Source: Moniliella sp. 'wahieum'
Lineage: Eukaryota; Basidiomycota; Moniliellomycetes; Moniliellales; Moniliellaceae
DNA length: 64,000 nucleotides
Reading direction: 5' to 3'
Assembly (NCBI GenBank): GCA_003971905.1
Contig: RSEE01000005.1
Coordinates: 868,001 to 932,000 of the forward strand
Shown here in pieces: positions 11,401 to 22,741 of the stretch. The notes below the pieces were generated by a model that saw only the letters and a list, made by a program, of their open reading frames with translations, searched no databases and was not told where the DNA came from. Positions within the stretch are counted from its first letter, which is position 1; each line of letters opens with the position of its first letter. Both the position numbers and the translations under genes were made by a program.

Positions 11401-12545
11401 CATTGCCCTCGAGCTGTGTCAGGCGACCTTGGCCGAGGTGGAGCATCCCGGGCCTGGTGCATACCAAGAACTGGTGGTTGCTGCAGCCCAAATCGGCGCT
11501 TGAGCAAATTGCACAAGGGCTCCAGCACCTTCATGGTCTTTCCATTGTGCACCGCGATCTCAAGCCGCAGAACATTCTTGTCAACCATTGCGCCTCCGGC
11601 GCGGTCGAGCAAGTATGTGGCTGTGGCCAACCGAAAGCCGCGGCTCAAGATGTTGCTCTCCGACTTTGGCCTGAGCAAGAAGCTGGATGGAGTGGCCCAG
11701 AGCAGTTTCAGCCAGACCGTAAACCATCCCGCTGGGACGGTAGGCTGGCGTGCGCCTGAGATTCTACGCGGCGAGTGAGTCTCGAGTCGGGAGCCGAGTC
11801 GACGGGACGTGTCGGTTGAGCTAAAGCCGGCTGGAACGGCGGCCGAGCGCGGGGAAGAACGACGCCGGTTGACACGGGCCGTGGATGTGTTTGCGTATGG
11901 GTGCATTGCCTACTACGTCTTATCCAATGGCCAGCATCCCTTTGGCTCGCGGTTCGAGCGCGAGCTGAATGTCCTGCGCGGCGAGCACGACCTCAGTTAC
12001 CTGGGCAGTCTGGGCGAAGAAGGGTTAGAAGCCCGTCATTTGATTTTGGGGTGCATCTGCCCCGATCCGGCGCGTCGTCCTACCGCCGCCGAAGTGTTGC
12101 TGCACCCGTACTTTTGGACGCGCAGAAACGTCTCCAGTTCCTGCTTCAAAGCAGTGACGCGTTTGATACGCTCGAGCGCGATCCGCCGGCGCCCGCTTTG
12201 CTTGCCCTCGAACGGCGCGCGACCGACGTGCTAGGCGCACCGGGATGGACCAAACGCGTCGACGCGTTGTTCGTGGCCGACCTGGGCAAGTTCCGCTCGT
12301 ACGACCCCCACAAGGTGCAAGATTTGTTGCGTGCAATGCGCAACAAGGCGCACCATTACCAAGACATGAGTCCCCGGCTGCAGCATTCTTGGCTCGTTGC
12401 CCGATGGCTTCCTGCTCTCTACTTACCCATCGCTTCCCCAAACTCTTCTTCACGTCTATTCCGTCATCTCGTCCAACCTTTCCTCCGCTCCGAGTCCCGC
12501 TTCCGATCTTTCTCGATGGTGGTCCGAACGATGTGTAACACGATC
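8423..12545 (+). CDS. IRE1: IRE1 ER-stress sensor: transmembrane Ser/Thr kinase and RNase
   Basis: IRE1 senses unfolded protein in the ER lumen and cuts a transcription-factor mRNA to start the unfolded protein response. The order of parts is complete. A hydrophobic signal segment (FLCLLLALCA) comes first, then luminal propeller repeats (CTDGSLHGVDRTSGRVRW, GRTDYTLAVH, VGASDGSLFAMS). A transmembrane helix lies near 10105-10165 (AFTAAFGLMAVALFFVG), followed by a basic linker (KPKKKRRGKRAGQ). The kinase has AVKRL, HRDLKPQN, SDFGLS and GTVGWRAPE. The KEN RNase domain has GKFRSYDPHKVQDLLRAMRN followed by KAHHYQD. One intron is clear, 11157-11217. About a dozen frame breaks occur, and an in-frame TGA lies at 11776-11778 after the activation segment. 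The start (8423) and end are approximate; the signal segment is in a frame with no upstream ATG. Confidence 0.9.
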
Positions 12546-13048
12546 CCATGCTGCTGTGTGCAGCTACACTCTGCCCCTGTCTTGTCTTTTCTCTGACCCA
12601 CTCCCGCTTCCGCTCCCGCTCCCGCCCCCCCCCCCCTCCCTTGCTTCCCTTCCCTCCCAAGACACGTCCGGATCGATTCTCCTCACATACACGCCTCTCT
12701 TGTCATGGCAGCGCTTCCCTCGTCTGTCACTGGATTGGCCCCCCGTTTGCTATTTACGCCTCTCCATGTACCACCATCCGTCGGGAAAAAAAGATCATTT
12801 GCCGCTACTCATCGCCTCCATCTGGACAGCCACACTCTTGATGGAGAAAGAAACTGCATCGTCTTCGAAGCTGCGGGGACGACACTAGAGAGGCCCAAAT
12901 GACCCTCGTCACCACGTGTGGTTTGATGTCGGTCCCTCCTGGGAAAGGTAAAACTGAGTAGCATACTAGTGAATGGTGCGGTGCCGCAAGCAGGATGCGC
13001 GGGGGTGAGAGAGAGCGAGCGCAAGCAAAAAAATGGGCAGTCATAGTT
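12546..13048. other. Convergent 3' intergenic spacer
   Basis: Lies between the 3' ends of IRE1 (+) and the oxysterol-binding protein gene (-). It contains a C-rich run near 12620-12640. No gene or hairpin terminator can be supported. Confidence 0.4.
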
Positions 13049-15562
13049 TTAGTTGGTCTGGAACACCTCTGGCACCACGGCATCCCACACGGTCTGGGCC
13101 TTCTTGGGCCCGCCTCGATGGCCTCGGCGCGTTTCTTAAAGTACTCTAGGTTGTTGGGTCCGCCATAGAGCCAGTTGGGCTGGCTGCGGCCTCGCCGGTC
13201 GCGCTCGCCGGGTCGGGGTGGAAAAAGTCGGGATGGTACTCGACCCCATTCGCCTGCCGTTCGGCCCGACGCCGACGCTGCGCCGTCTCGACGGCATGTC
13301 AGCTCTTCGGCCTGGTCCACATTGCCATTCTCAAACGCGCGTTGGTCCGGACGGAAGCGAGAGTCGGTGCGAGGCAAGTAGGAGGCCATGCGTGGAGTGA
13401 GCTCGTTGAGCGACATGGCAAAGTAGGTAAAGCCATAGTACTCCTCGGCATCGGGCGGGAAGGGCGCAGCCTCCACAAGACTTGGTAGTTCTCCTTGTCG
13501 TGGATGGCAAATGAGTCGGTCCACTTGCCCTTGACGGCAAGGCCCTTGGAACCTTTGGCATCATATATACATTGCCCACCAGATGGTTCCGGCTCGCGGC
13601 GCCGCCGAGAACGGTGCCCTGCTTAAAGTCCACCTTGAGCATTTGGCCCGTCTTGACACTCGTCACGCTCAGCTCGCCCACATATTCGAGTACTTTTGGC
13701 CGGCAATCAGGTTGCGCATAAACGCACCCGGCTTTTGATCGTGTACGTCTCTCCAGTCCGGGTAGGTCCACCGTAAGAGACCTTCTGGGATCAGCTCCCA
13801 ACTCTTGCCCCAGAACTTCTGTTTGACTGTACTCCAACCGTGGGCGCGCCAGCCGTGGCCCTCGGCATAGGTGGCCACAATCGGCGGTTGTGCACCACCT
13901 TTTCAGCGACAAACCTCAGCCGCCCGCCCTCGCGACCAGCTCAAACGTTTCTCCCAGCATGGGGTTGAAGGGTTTGCGACTGGCGCGTAGCTTGTTCGCC
14001 GCATACCCACTACCGCCCACGCCCCAATCAGCACAGACGGTCGACCAATCGTCCGTCTGGGCGCCCGCTCCAGCAACGCAGGCGCATACTCGTAGTCCTC
14101 GCAGCGGCCTGCAACAGACTGAGGGGCAAGTTGAAGGTGACGGGGAAACTGATGTGGACAGGTCCTTTCCCACATTCTTCTTCAAACACACCCAGAATGC
14201 CCACATCTCCAGCCACCTTGGACGGCAACTTGTCCGGTGGTCCTCCGTCTCATTGGCCAGAGCAAGTTGGGAAGTAGGCTGCTCCAACTCGTCCGAGTCA
14301 TCGTCCTCCGCATCCTCCGAGTCGTCCGGGGTACCTTCCTCAGTGGACTCGGCCGCGCCTTCCTCGGCATGGTCGACATCAATGTCATCAGCATAAAATA
14401 CCGCCTCGTCATCACCACGGTGCTGGTAATGTTCTGCGGGCGCTGCGACCGCTCCGTCGCAGGGTCCCAGTGAGGCATGGCCTCCTCCGCGCTCGCATCG
14501 GTTTGCGGCACTTTGGACGACAAGAGATTGTCCAGCTCGATCTGCTCCTTTCGTAGCGCATTGACCAGGGCTTGGACCTTGGTCACCTCACCCGATGCAG
14601 CACCTGGTTTCCACGCTCGTGTCAGCTGCTACCAGACTCACGCAAGGTTGGAGATGGGGGAGGGGGGGGTTACAACGTACCACTCGAAGCCATGCGGCGA
14701 GCTCCTTTTGGAGTACGGTGATCGAGCGGCTGATCCGATCGCTGTGGGCAAACACAGGGGCAAGGTCGACGCTGACCAGATCCTTGGTGCCCGCTGCAAC
14801 CACATAGATCCGCCGGGCGCTGCCCACATTGCCGGCGTGACGTTCATTGATGAACGTCTTGAGCTCGTTGCGCCACATTTCAAAGTCGGCCGCCGAAGGG
14901 TTTTGAGGTCTGTGACAAATCATTGCGACGGTCAGCGCTCAGCGAGGAGGCAGGGCGGGAGGCAGGAGGGGCGCCAGAGCCGGGGCAAGGCAGTACGTAC
15001 GGAACACCGAGGAGCCCGAGTCGACGTGGATGGTGCCGTGGCGCTTGGAGCTGATGACGGATGCGTGCGGGATTTCGATAAAGTCGCGCGTGGGCTTGCC
15101 GGGGGCGAGGGAGTAGGTGAGGATGCCTTGGGAGTGAGGTAGAGGTAGCGCTTGGCGTAGCCCTGGATCTTTTTGCGCTTCTTCTTCAGACCCAGCCCTC
15201 GGCGAGCACGTCGGCGCGTCGACGCGGTGGGCGCCCAGCTGTGGCCGGGGGGGGCGGCAGGTACTTTGCCGGTGGCTGCTGCGGGGGCGGGGGCGCTGGC
15301 GCTGGCTGGGCTGGCGGCGGTGGTGGGAGCGGAGGCGCGCGGCGGAGCGGGTGAGTGGGGCGTTTGGGCTGCGGCAGGCGAGCGTGAATGTAAGCGCGGC
15401 GCCCGCGGACTAGTGGGGCCCCAGCGGCGCTGGCCGTCTGATGCGTGAAACGGGAGTGTGAGTGTGAAACGTGAAACGAGAGCCGCACCACCTGAAATTG
15501 AAACACCCCGCCCGTGTGGCGAGCCAATGACGTTTCCCGTCCCCACTGGGCGAGCCATCCAT
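13049..15562 (-). CDS. Oxysterol-binding protein (OSH/ORP family) with PH domain
   Basis: Predicted sterol/PI4P exchange protein acting at membrane contact sites. An N-terminal proline-rich stretch leads into a PH domain beginning EGWVLKKKRKKIQGYAKRY. A linker of acidic residues follows, then the ORD ligand-binding domain with ISFPVTFNLPLSLLQAA, the family signature KPFNPMLGETFEL, KFWGKSWELIPEG and VDFKQG. The C-terminal part is typical (FAMSLNELTP, LPRTDSRFRPDQRAFENG). The stop is TAA at 13049-13051 after VVPEVFQTN. Introns are 14626-14680 and 14910-15000. Several frame breaks occur. I see no ankyrin repeats, so it is not OSH1/2-like; a GOLD domain (OSH3) cannot be confirmed. The start is chosen only as an upstream in-frame-region ATG and is weak. 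Confidence 0.85.
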
Positions 15563-15743
15563 GCCAGCAGGCTGCCCACGCGCTGTCTGTCGGCGCGCTC
15601 CCTGGTCTGACGTCACCCGCTGCTGTGCTGTGTCCTACTGCCCTGGCGTATCAGGCTGGCCATGCATCCTGCGCCATGCACATCCCATTTGGCTTGTCGC
15701 TTCCACTCCCTAGCATGGCCGCAACCAACGCGCCAACCCACCA

Positions 15744-16718
15744 CTAGATCTTGAACGGAGCAGGCGCATACTTGACCTTGCTCGCCGCCGCCTCATCCGT
15801 GAAGAAGTAAAGCGTGCCTGGCGCGACCGGGCGCACCCGCCGCGGGGCAACTCGTGGTTGGGTCGTCCAGCGTTTTCGCCAGCAAGTCCTGCTTGCCCGC
15901 CCCGGCCAGAACAAAGGCCACCCGGTGAGCGTGGTTGAGCACCGAGTAGGTAAACGTGATCCGGCGCGGAGGCGGCTTGGGCGAGTCCTCAATCGGGGCC
16001 ACCCACCGTTCGGTTTCTTGCAGCAGCGGATGATGCGGGAAGAGAGAGGCAGTGTGCCCGTCGGGCCCCATGCCAAGCAGGATCAGATCAAACACTGGGT
16101 GCCGAACCGTCTCCTTACCAGCAAACACTCGCACCATCTCCTGCTCGTACTGATCCGCCACCTCGGTGGAATCGGCAAGATGGTCCGTAGCGATGGTGTG
16201 AATCTGTTCCTGCTTCAAGGGGACCTTGGAGAACAACTCCTTGTTGGCCAGCCAATAGTTCGAGTCCTCGTCCTCGAGGGGGACCAGCCGCTCATCCGAG
16301 AACCAAATGTCCCTGGAAACAAAAACAACAAAAGCAACCCCAGCTGTTAGTAATCAATCTCAACGGCACAGTACAAGACTTGGCCGCACCAACAACTCAC
16401 CACTTGTCCCACTGAATGCGGTTGTCTGTCCTGTTGACTAGGTCTTTGGCCAGCATGGCAGGCAAGCTACCACCCGAGATGGCCAGAGTAAACTTGCCTG
16501 CGTGGGCAGCAAGAGCATCATCTTGGGCCTACGCGGGCGCGCGGAGGAGGGGAGCGGATTGCGAGTCAGTCTGCATGCTCAGCTCGAATCGCGATGGGCT
16601 GGGGAGGACAGAGGGAAACGCACCTTGATAACAAACTCAGCCAGCGAGAAAGACAGCTGGTCCTTGGTAGGGAAGGTGTACAGAACGGGGGGGTTGGTGT
16701 CTGCGACGGGAGCGACAT
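15744..16718 (-). CDS. 6-phosphogluconolactonase (oxidative pentose phosphate pathway)
   Basis: Hydrolyses 6-phosphogluconolactone to 6-phosphogluconate, the second step of the oxidative pentose phosphate pathway, in the cytosol. Recognised by FTLAISGGSLPAMLA near the N-terminus, then WDIWFSDERLVPLEDEDSN, then LILLGMGPDGHTASLFP, and RITFTYSVLNHAHRVAF toward the C-terminus. Length of roughly 260 residues is normal. Introns are 16529-16623 and 16313-16400, both GT-AG; splicing restores AEFVIK-AQDDALAAH and QWDKW-DIWFSDE. The chosen ATG at 16718 gives MSLPSQT. Frame breaks lie near 16690 (a C run) and 15850. The stop TAG is at 15744-15746. Yeast homologues are SOL3/SOL4. Confidence 0.92.
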
Positions 16719-17350
16719 GGTGGATGGAGGTGATGAGAAGGGAGAGAGGTGGGCAGCAGGGAGAACATCGAGTGGGTCCAAATGGCTGTGGTCAACTTCA
16801 AACGGGCCCGCTGGCGCCGCCGCTTGGACCCAGACACTGCATGCAGGACTGGAGCAGTGTGCGCTGCAACCCTACTCGCTCTGCCACAGCGCTCTTACCT
16901 GTTACGTATGCTACGACCCTCAGAAGGGCCGACGTCGATAATTGATGATGGCATGCACGTGACATGTGACATGTGACAGGCGACGTCATCCAATACGCAA
17001 TGGTCCTGGGATTGATTTGATTTCCAGTTCTTATGAATACCTTGGTTGCTACAGCCCAGAGGCCACTGATGAGATGGATGAGATGGGTTCGATGAATACC
17101 CCACAAGGGGTCAAACGGGGCATGCATGACGAGAAGACCAGGGGCAAGACCTTAGATGGGTGCGACAGATGGGTGCGACAAATAGAACCTAGACAAATCG
17201 TGAGGTACAAACGGGTGTGGAGGAAAAGGGGGGTGGCAGAGGGGGGGAGATGGACCAGTGCGGACTCGGCCCCACCAACCACGAGAAGATCAGGCCCGGC
17301 TCAGGGGCCCTACATGGGGAACAAGCCGGTGGACCAGGCAGAGGGAGAGA
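16719..17350. other. Spacer between two minus-strand genes
   Basis: This is the upstream region of the 6-phosphogluconolactonase gene and lies downstream of the TBC gene. It contains an ACATGTGACATGTGACAGGC run near 16957-16980. No gene is supported. Confidence 0.4.
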
Positions 17351-20300
17351 TCAACTTGTCCCACCCGTTTTGACGGACTCCACTACGGCGGCAACAGGGC
17401 TTGCGACACGGCTGTGGGCTGCCGGAACGGAGTTCCACCCCACATCCTCTTCGTCCACGGCGGCAACCGTATGTGCCTCGGATGGTGTGACACTGGCAAT
17501 CGAAGTATCCCCTGAAGGGTTGCTGGTGTCCTTCGGGAAAGAGGTAGGCACGTGGGATGGCGCAAGAGTTGGTGGTGAGCAGGAGAGGGGTAGCGGCCAG
17601 CTTCGCTGGCGCATCGATAGTGGGGTTTGCGGAGGCACATCGGAGGCCGAGTCGGACACCGCCAGACTCTCAGCCTGACTGATATCAGCAGATGAGAGGA
17701 TTCGTCGTGGCTTAGGGTAGGTTTGGGATCGAGGAGTGGCGCCGGTTCGGGGGGAGGCGCAGCCTCTGCCTTAAAACCCCTTGCGCGGGACATCCACCGT
17801 CCCCACGAAGCAACAGTGGCCGTGACGGATTGGGCAACCGTCGAAGTTCCTCCCCCGGAACGATCCGAATCGGTTGCGAGACTGGCACCAGAGGCGGCAG
17901 TGGCAGCGCTAATGTTGGAGACAAAGGACGCACCTGTAGGTGCGCTCCATGTCAGCCGAGGCAGGCATTCGTGGACTGGCAGGGGGTACGACCACCGCTT
18001 TTCTGGGATGCGGGGGCAGGAGGGGGTGGCAAGTGTTGCTGTGCCTGGGCCAAAACCAACTCGGCATAGAGCGTCTTGTACCGTACCAACTGTTCGCCCA
18101 CCTCGTCCTTGGCCAGCGTGGCAGCAACGAGTTGTTTTCCCAGCTCGGCATGTGCGGCCAATTGACTTGCCGCATCCTCTTCCATCTCTTTGACCTTGGC
18201 CGCTAGTTTCCGTCTCGCTCCGGAGCTGTTCTAGCTGCTGCAGGGGCGCCGCAGCCGTTTGAAGATTGTCCTGGTACTCGGCAGCATAGCGAGCCAGGTC
18301 GGCCTCACTGATGCTTTGCCGCGCCTGTGCCGCGTCACGCACGAACCGGTTCACCGCGAACCGCTCCGGGGTCCAGGTGGAGCGTTTTTGAATGGGCTAC
18401 TGTTGCTTCGGTATGAGAAGGGTCGTCAGGGGGTTTGAGCGCATCGGGCAAACGATAGGCATCGAAAATGTGGTGCGTGAGAAAAGTACCGCTTCATCAA
18501 ACTCGAGGCTTAGAAGCTTGGCCTCGTTGGCAGTGAGCAGGGCAAGTACAAATCCAAAAAGCGCATCGAGGCCTTGCGCAAAGATCAAGTCGAGTACGCG
18601 GTACGCGACCGATAGGGGGAACCGGTAGCACAACAGCGTCATGAACCAAGGCGACGCATACATATGTGCTTTGACCCCGATGCGCCCCAGATGAGCATAC
18701 AGTGTAGGCAGCCGCTCCTCCATCATCCGTCCAAACTGATACATCCGTAGCTGCAGCCCGGGCATGCCCTGCGAAAAGTGGCCACGAAGATCGTACTTCT
18801 GCATCAATGACACCAGTGTTGAAAACGCTTCGGGTTCGTCCATGTTGAGCAAGAGGGGGCCGACGATGAACTGCATTCCTTGGCAGTAGCCGACATCGGG
18901 ATCGAGCAGGGCATATGCCTTGACCACTTCAAACAGACCCTGTTGTCCTTGCGACGCAACTTGAAAGTAGGCCTGCTCGGGGTACGTCCGATCCAGGTCC
19001 CGCCGGATGGCCTTGTCGTGTTCGCTGGATTCAGATCGCAGTACAGCAAACTTGGATTTCAGCGCAGCATCCCGACTGGCACTCAACTCTTGCCATACGG
19101 TGCCTCGGACCTCGTCTGGGATGCCGGCTTGAATCGCACTAGCCAGGCGGGCAGGCTCGTCTTGCTTACACGCGGGTAGTCTGGAACAATGTAAAATGAG
19201 TCAGTCTACCAGGATGGGGAACGTATTGACACAGGGGGGGGACGCACCATGAACCACCGAATTCCAAAAATCCATGTCAGCATCAACTTGGGGGTCGTCG
19301 ACGAGCATCAAAGGCTCAGAAGGAGAGTTCCGGCCATCAAGAACCTCATCCATGGTCGTGGGACTGGAGGCTGGTCCCATGGGCACCTTCCCTGTCCCAG
19401 CGGTGGGCGGCGAAACGGGCTCGTCACCATCGACCGGTACATCTGCCGTCTGCGCCCCCGCGGGCGCAGGTGGAGAAACAGATTGGGTCCAAGCTTCCTC
19501 CGGCTGGATCATGGTAGGTAGCCCCTCCATGGGCGTGACCAACTCTGCATCGGACCCGTCCGACTCGCCCGGAGGGAAGGGAGGGACGAACCAGGGTGTA
19601 AGGAAGGCGTAGTAGATTCAGCCACACACTAGCTTGAGGAGCCTCTTCGGTAGATACCGCGTCGGTTGCCTGCGTTCCCAAGTGGCCCTCGCTTGTTGTG
19701 CTCAGTAATTGGTCCATATGTGCCGCTTTGGTTGCCTCGACCGCATCCGGGCTGGCTAGAGCGAAGGAAGGACCAAGGCCTGTATCGGCACCTTGCGCAT
19801 CCCCAGTCACATCCTCGTGACAAACGGAAGCGGCAATGGGAACGGTGTCGCCCTCCTTGGAGGGAAAGGGGACGGGGACTGTCCCCTTCTGCGTCAAAGA
19901 AGCTATCACGCTTTGCATTGTGGGAAGTCACATGCTCGACCGAACCCGATTCCGCACCTTCCGTGTCCGTCGCGTCGTTTTGCAAGGCCAAGTTGGCCTC
20001 CAGGTCTGCCTCAGTGGATTGGACAGGCAGTGAGGCGTCTGGCATGGACGCAACCGAAGGCTGTGTGGGTGTGAGAGGGACGATGGGTGGCTCACTGGGC
20101 AGAGGCGAGATGGTTCCGGTCCCACTGGAAGAACCGTTGGGGCAAGAACCGGATCTTCCTGGGCAATTGGCGCGGAGGGGCCGTCGGGGAAGACGGGGGG
20201 AGGAGGGGCGGGGTGTAGTTTGGGCGCTGTCCGGGTGAGGCACGGCGGGTGGGGCGGCATCGGTTGGGCTTTTCGGAAGAACATGGCCATTGTCCACAAC

Positions 20301-20630
20301 ATCGATGGGCAGAGGCGGAGGCGGAGGCAGAGACGAAGGCGCTTTGATGGCGGGGCCTGTAGGAGACGCGGGCCGCGACGGCGAGGCGGGTGAAGACGCG
20401 CCCTTGCGCCGCGTCTGGGAACGTGCGCGTGTCTTGCCCGACCGTTTGCGCTGCCGAGCCGGAGACGGGGTGGAGCCGCGTGCGCAGGGGAGCCCGTCTG
20501 GCCCGGGGACGCGGAGGAGGGGCGCGGCGGGCGGGCATGCAGCGCAGACGGGGCGGTGGTGGATCCTCGACGTCTCCCGCCGGTCGAAGGGGCCAGCCGC
20601 ACCGCTGCGTTGGGCGCTACCCTGAGACAT
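17351..20630 (-). CDS. TBC-domain Rab GTPase-activating protein, GYP5-like
   Basis: Predicted Rab GAP of the secretory pathway. A long disordered, Pro/Ser-rich N-terminal half starts at MSQGSAQRS (20630). The TBC domain lies at about 18400-19150: AIQAGIPDEVRGTVWQEL, DLDRTYPEQAYF (the catalytic arginine lies in IRRDLDRT), and DPDVGYCQGMQF (the glutamine finger) are all present, then ASPWFMTLLCYRFPLSVAYR and DLIFAQGLDALFGF. A coiled coil follows (LAAKVKEMEEDAASQLAAH). This arrangement, acidic or disordered N-terminus, TBC, coiled coil, matches GYP5/GYL1 and EVI5 proteins. One intron is clear at 19181-19247. Frame breaks occur near 19165, 18450, 18370, 18210, 17960 and in the N-terminal part. 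The extreme C-terminus (17351-17960) is low complexity, and its frame is uncertain. Confidence 0.85.
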
Positions 20631-20884
20631 GCCACGCCGTCTGACACGCGGCACGTCGGCCAGTCGGCCAGTCAACGTGCAACGTTCAGCACTGCTCATT
20701 GTTTCATGTGTTCAATAGCTCGACGCTCAGCATGGTCACCAGTCACTAGCTTCATCCTTGAGGCTTCAGGATCTTGCACGCCAATTCGCCACCTCCCTGC
20801 TCACTACACCGTAACCAGTCACCGATACCGGTCACCCCCACCCCCACATTCTCATCGCCTGGCCTTTGGGACAACTGGCCCAAC
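20631..20884. promoter_or_regulatory. Short divergent promoter between the TBC gene and PHO88
   Basis: Only about 250 bp separate the two outward-facing start codons, so both promoters must lie here or overlap the 5' coding ends. No TATA box is obvious. A CACCCCCACCCCC tract lies near 20835. Confidence 0.45.
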
Positions 20885-21555
20885 ATGTCCGCTGCCACAT
20901 ATGTGAGTCCCCCGTCATTTCGTTGCACTTCCCCCACCCAGATGGTCAGCGCCGGCTGGCGGTGCAGAACGCTCACTGCGTCGTTCGCCGTGCATGCTGC
21001 ATGCTCTTCATCGGAGATGCCAAGCCACAGGCGCCAGGGGAAGTGCATTGCTTCTATGTAGCTGATACGCATTTTTCCCCAGTGGGCTCTCATGTTTGGG
21101 GCCACGCATGCTGCTCGTAACATTCCGTTTGAGAAGCAACCAGAACTGATCAGCTACGCGCGGGCTGCATACGTGTCGGTACAGCTCTTCTCCCTCGCCC
21201 TATATTACATTTGCAAAATGAAGGTCAAGGCTAAGAACGACGTGACCGTGCTCAAGTATATGAAACGCGAGAACCCCCTGTCGCAGGAGGGCGGGGGCTA
21301 ATTACCACCACCCATTGCGAATACGACCTGGACGAGCTCCGAAAATCGATTCGTGGTGTCGTTACCGCGTTCCTCATCATGGCTGTTTTGCACCTTTATC
21401 TTGGCTACAACCGACCGTTGGTCGTGCAGTCCATCGTGCCATTGAAGACTGCGCTCGAGGCAAAGGAGGTCCAGATCTGGATCTGGGGCAAGGCAGCCAC
21501 AGGCGATCTGAATCGTCCGTTTGTCAAGGCCCCAGAAAAAGAGGGAGTGAGCTAG
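20885..21555 (+). CDS. PHO88: PHO88/SND3-like ER membrane targeting factor
   Basis: PHO88 (SND3) is an ER membrane protein, first linked to phosphate transporter maturation and later to the SRP-independent SND targeting route. The sequence shows ATHAARNIPFEKQPELI, YVSVQLFSLALYYICKMKVK (membrane segment), KNDVTVLKYMKRENPLSQ, then after a frame break in the G run at 21288-21298 LITTTHCEYDLDELRKS, a second membrane segment (AFLIMAVLHLYLGY), VVQSIVPLKTALEAKEVQIW and GKAATGDLNRPFVKAPEKE. The stop TAG is at 21553-21555. The proposed first exon is only MSAATY, joined over a 180-nt intron (20903-21082); this is shorter than usual, so an unseen N-terminal exon is possible. Confidence 0.88.
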
Positions 21556-21959
21556 TAGGGCTGCTGCTTTGCTGTCCCTTTAAGCGCAACGCTTCGGGAC
21601 GCGGTCCAGTACAATCGCCATGATTGATTCGATCGCTTATGGCCCCGTCTCTGTGCCCCGTCATAAACTACCCTCCCTTCATTTGGGATAGGTGCTGCAG
21701 ATTTGAGCTTCCAACCCTCGCCAAAGCAAACTGGCGCGGCATGTCCGCGGCCATTGCGCATCCGAGCTGGTGTATCAAGCTTGATTTATGCTGCCTGGAT
21801 ACAACCGGATTGGCACTCTTAGGCGGGAACAACCCGTAACGACGGGAAGGGAAAGGAGGGGAGGTGATAAGGTGGGGAGAAGAGATGCGGAAAGGCTTGC
21901 AAGGCGAAATTGATGTGGGTCTAGTGGCCATTCCAAAACGTGTTCGCTGGTATACACAA

Positions 21960-22045
21960 GGTTCCATATTGTAGTTGGTTAGCAAGTAGGATTCTGATTG
22001 TTATATCACTTTCCTGAAACCTGGGTTCGAATCCCAGTGGGACCT
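21960..22045 (+). tRNA. tRNA-Gln (CTG) with a ~13-nt intron
   Basis: Acceptor GGTTCCA pairs with TGGGACC. The D arm is TTGT/GCAA, the anticodon stem TAGGA/TCCTG, the loop TTCTGA, and the T arm CTGGG-TTCGAAT-CCCAG. The anticodon CTG reads CAG codons. An intron of about 13 nt sits after position 37. A poly-T tract (seven T) follows three bases after the gene end, as expected for RNA polymerase III termination. Confidence 0.88.
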
Positions 22046-22741
22046 GTTTTTTTGTGCTGCGCCGTATGGGAACGTTCCCTGACAACATATTATCCCTTTT
22101 GCTCTGCTCCTTCTCCTTCTCCTTCTCCCTCTATTGATCCTCACTCATACTGCCACTCCTTGGACCACTCATACCACCTCTGCGACCACTCTTTCTTCAT
22201 GACCCACCCCAACTTTTTCGTCCACGTGTGTGACGTTCTCACTGGGCCTGGTCTTCTGGTTTCTGCCGATGCATGCTGCCTGCTGCGGTTCTACCAGGCC
22301 AGCTTTCTGCTGTGCCTAGCTGGTTCCCAAAGGGCAGACGGGAACGCTCTTGTTCCCCTTGCCAATAAATCATGTGAAATGTAAGGCACAACCACCAACA
22401 AAAGGAGCAGGGAGAAAATAGCATGGATCCCCGCCACCCTCCCGCGTCGGGCGGCTACCGGAGCAGCTGTGCGAACAGCGCGTCATCTCCTCAACCCGAA
22501 CCGAGCGACGTCAAGAGACAAGCAAGGTACACAAAAGGAGAGTGGGGGGATCGGGATCCAGGGGGAGGGAACATTCCTGAGCAATGGGGTTTCATATGTG
22601 CGCGGCAGACGGCAGGGGCACATATGCCATCAGACAGCATGGTGGAACAGGGCAATCCCCCTGCGGCCCTTGTGGCCAGATGCGATGCGACCACCTCAGA
22701 GCCCAACAAGGCTGCCAAAGTCGGGTTGCCAGCTGTGCTGC
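22046..22741. other. Spacer between tRNA-Gln and SUR2, no supported gene
   Basis: Contains a CCTTCT microsatellite near 22108-22128. The long plus-strand open frame starting near 22469 is the antisense of SUR2 and is not a gene. A short AGGAGCAGG-rich segment near 22400 precedes the convergent 3' end of SUR2. Confidence 0.45.
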
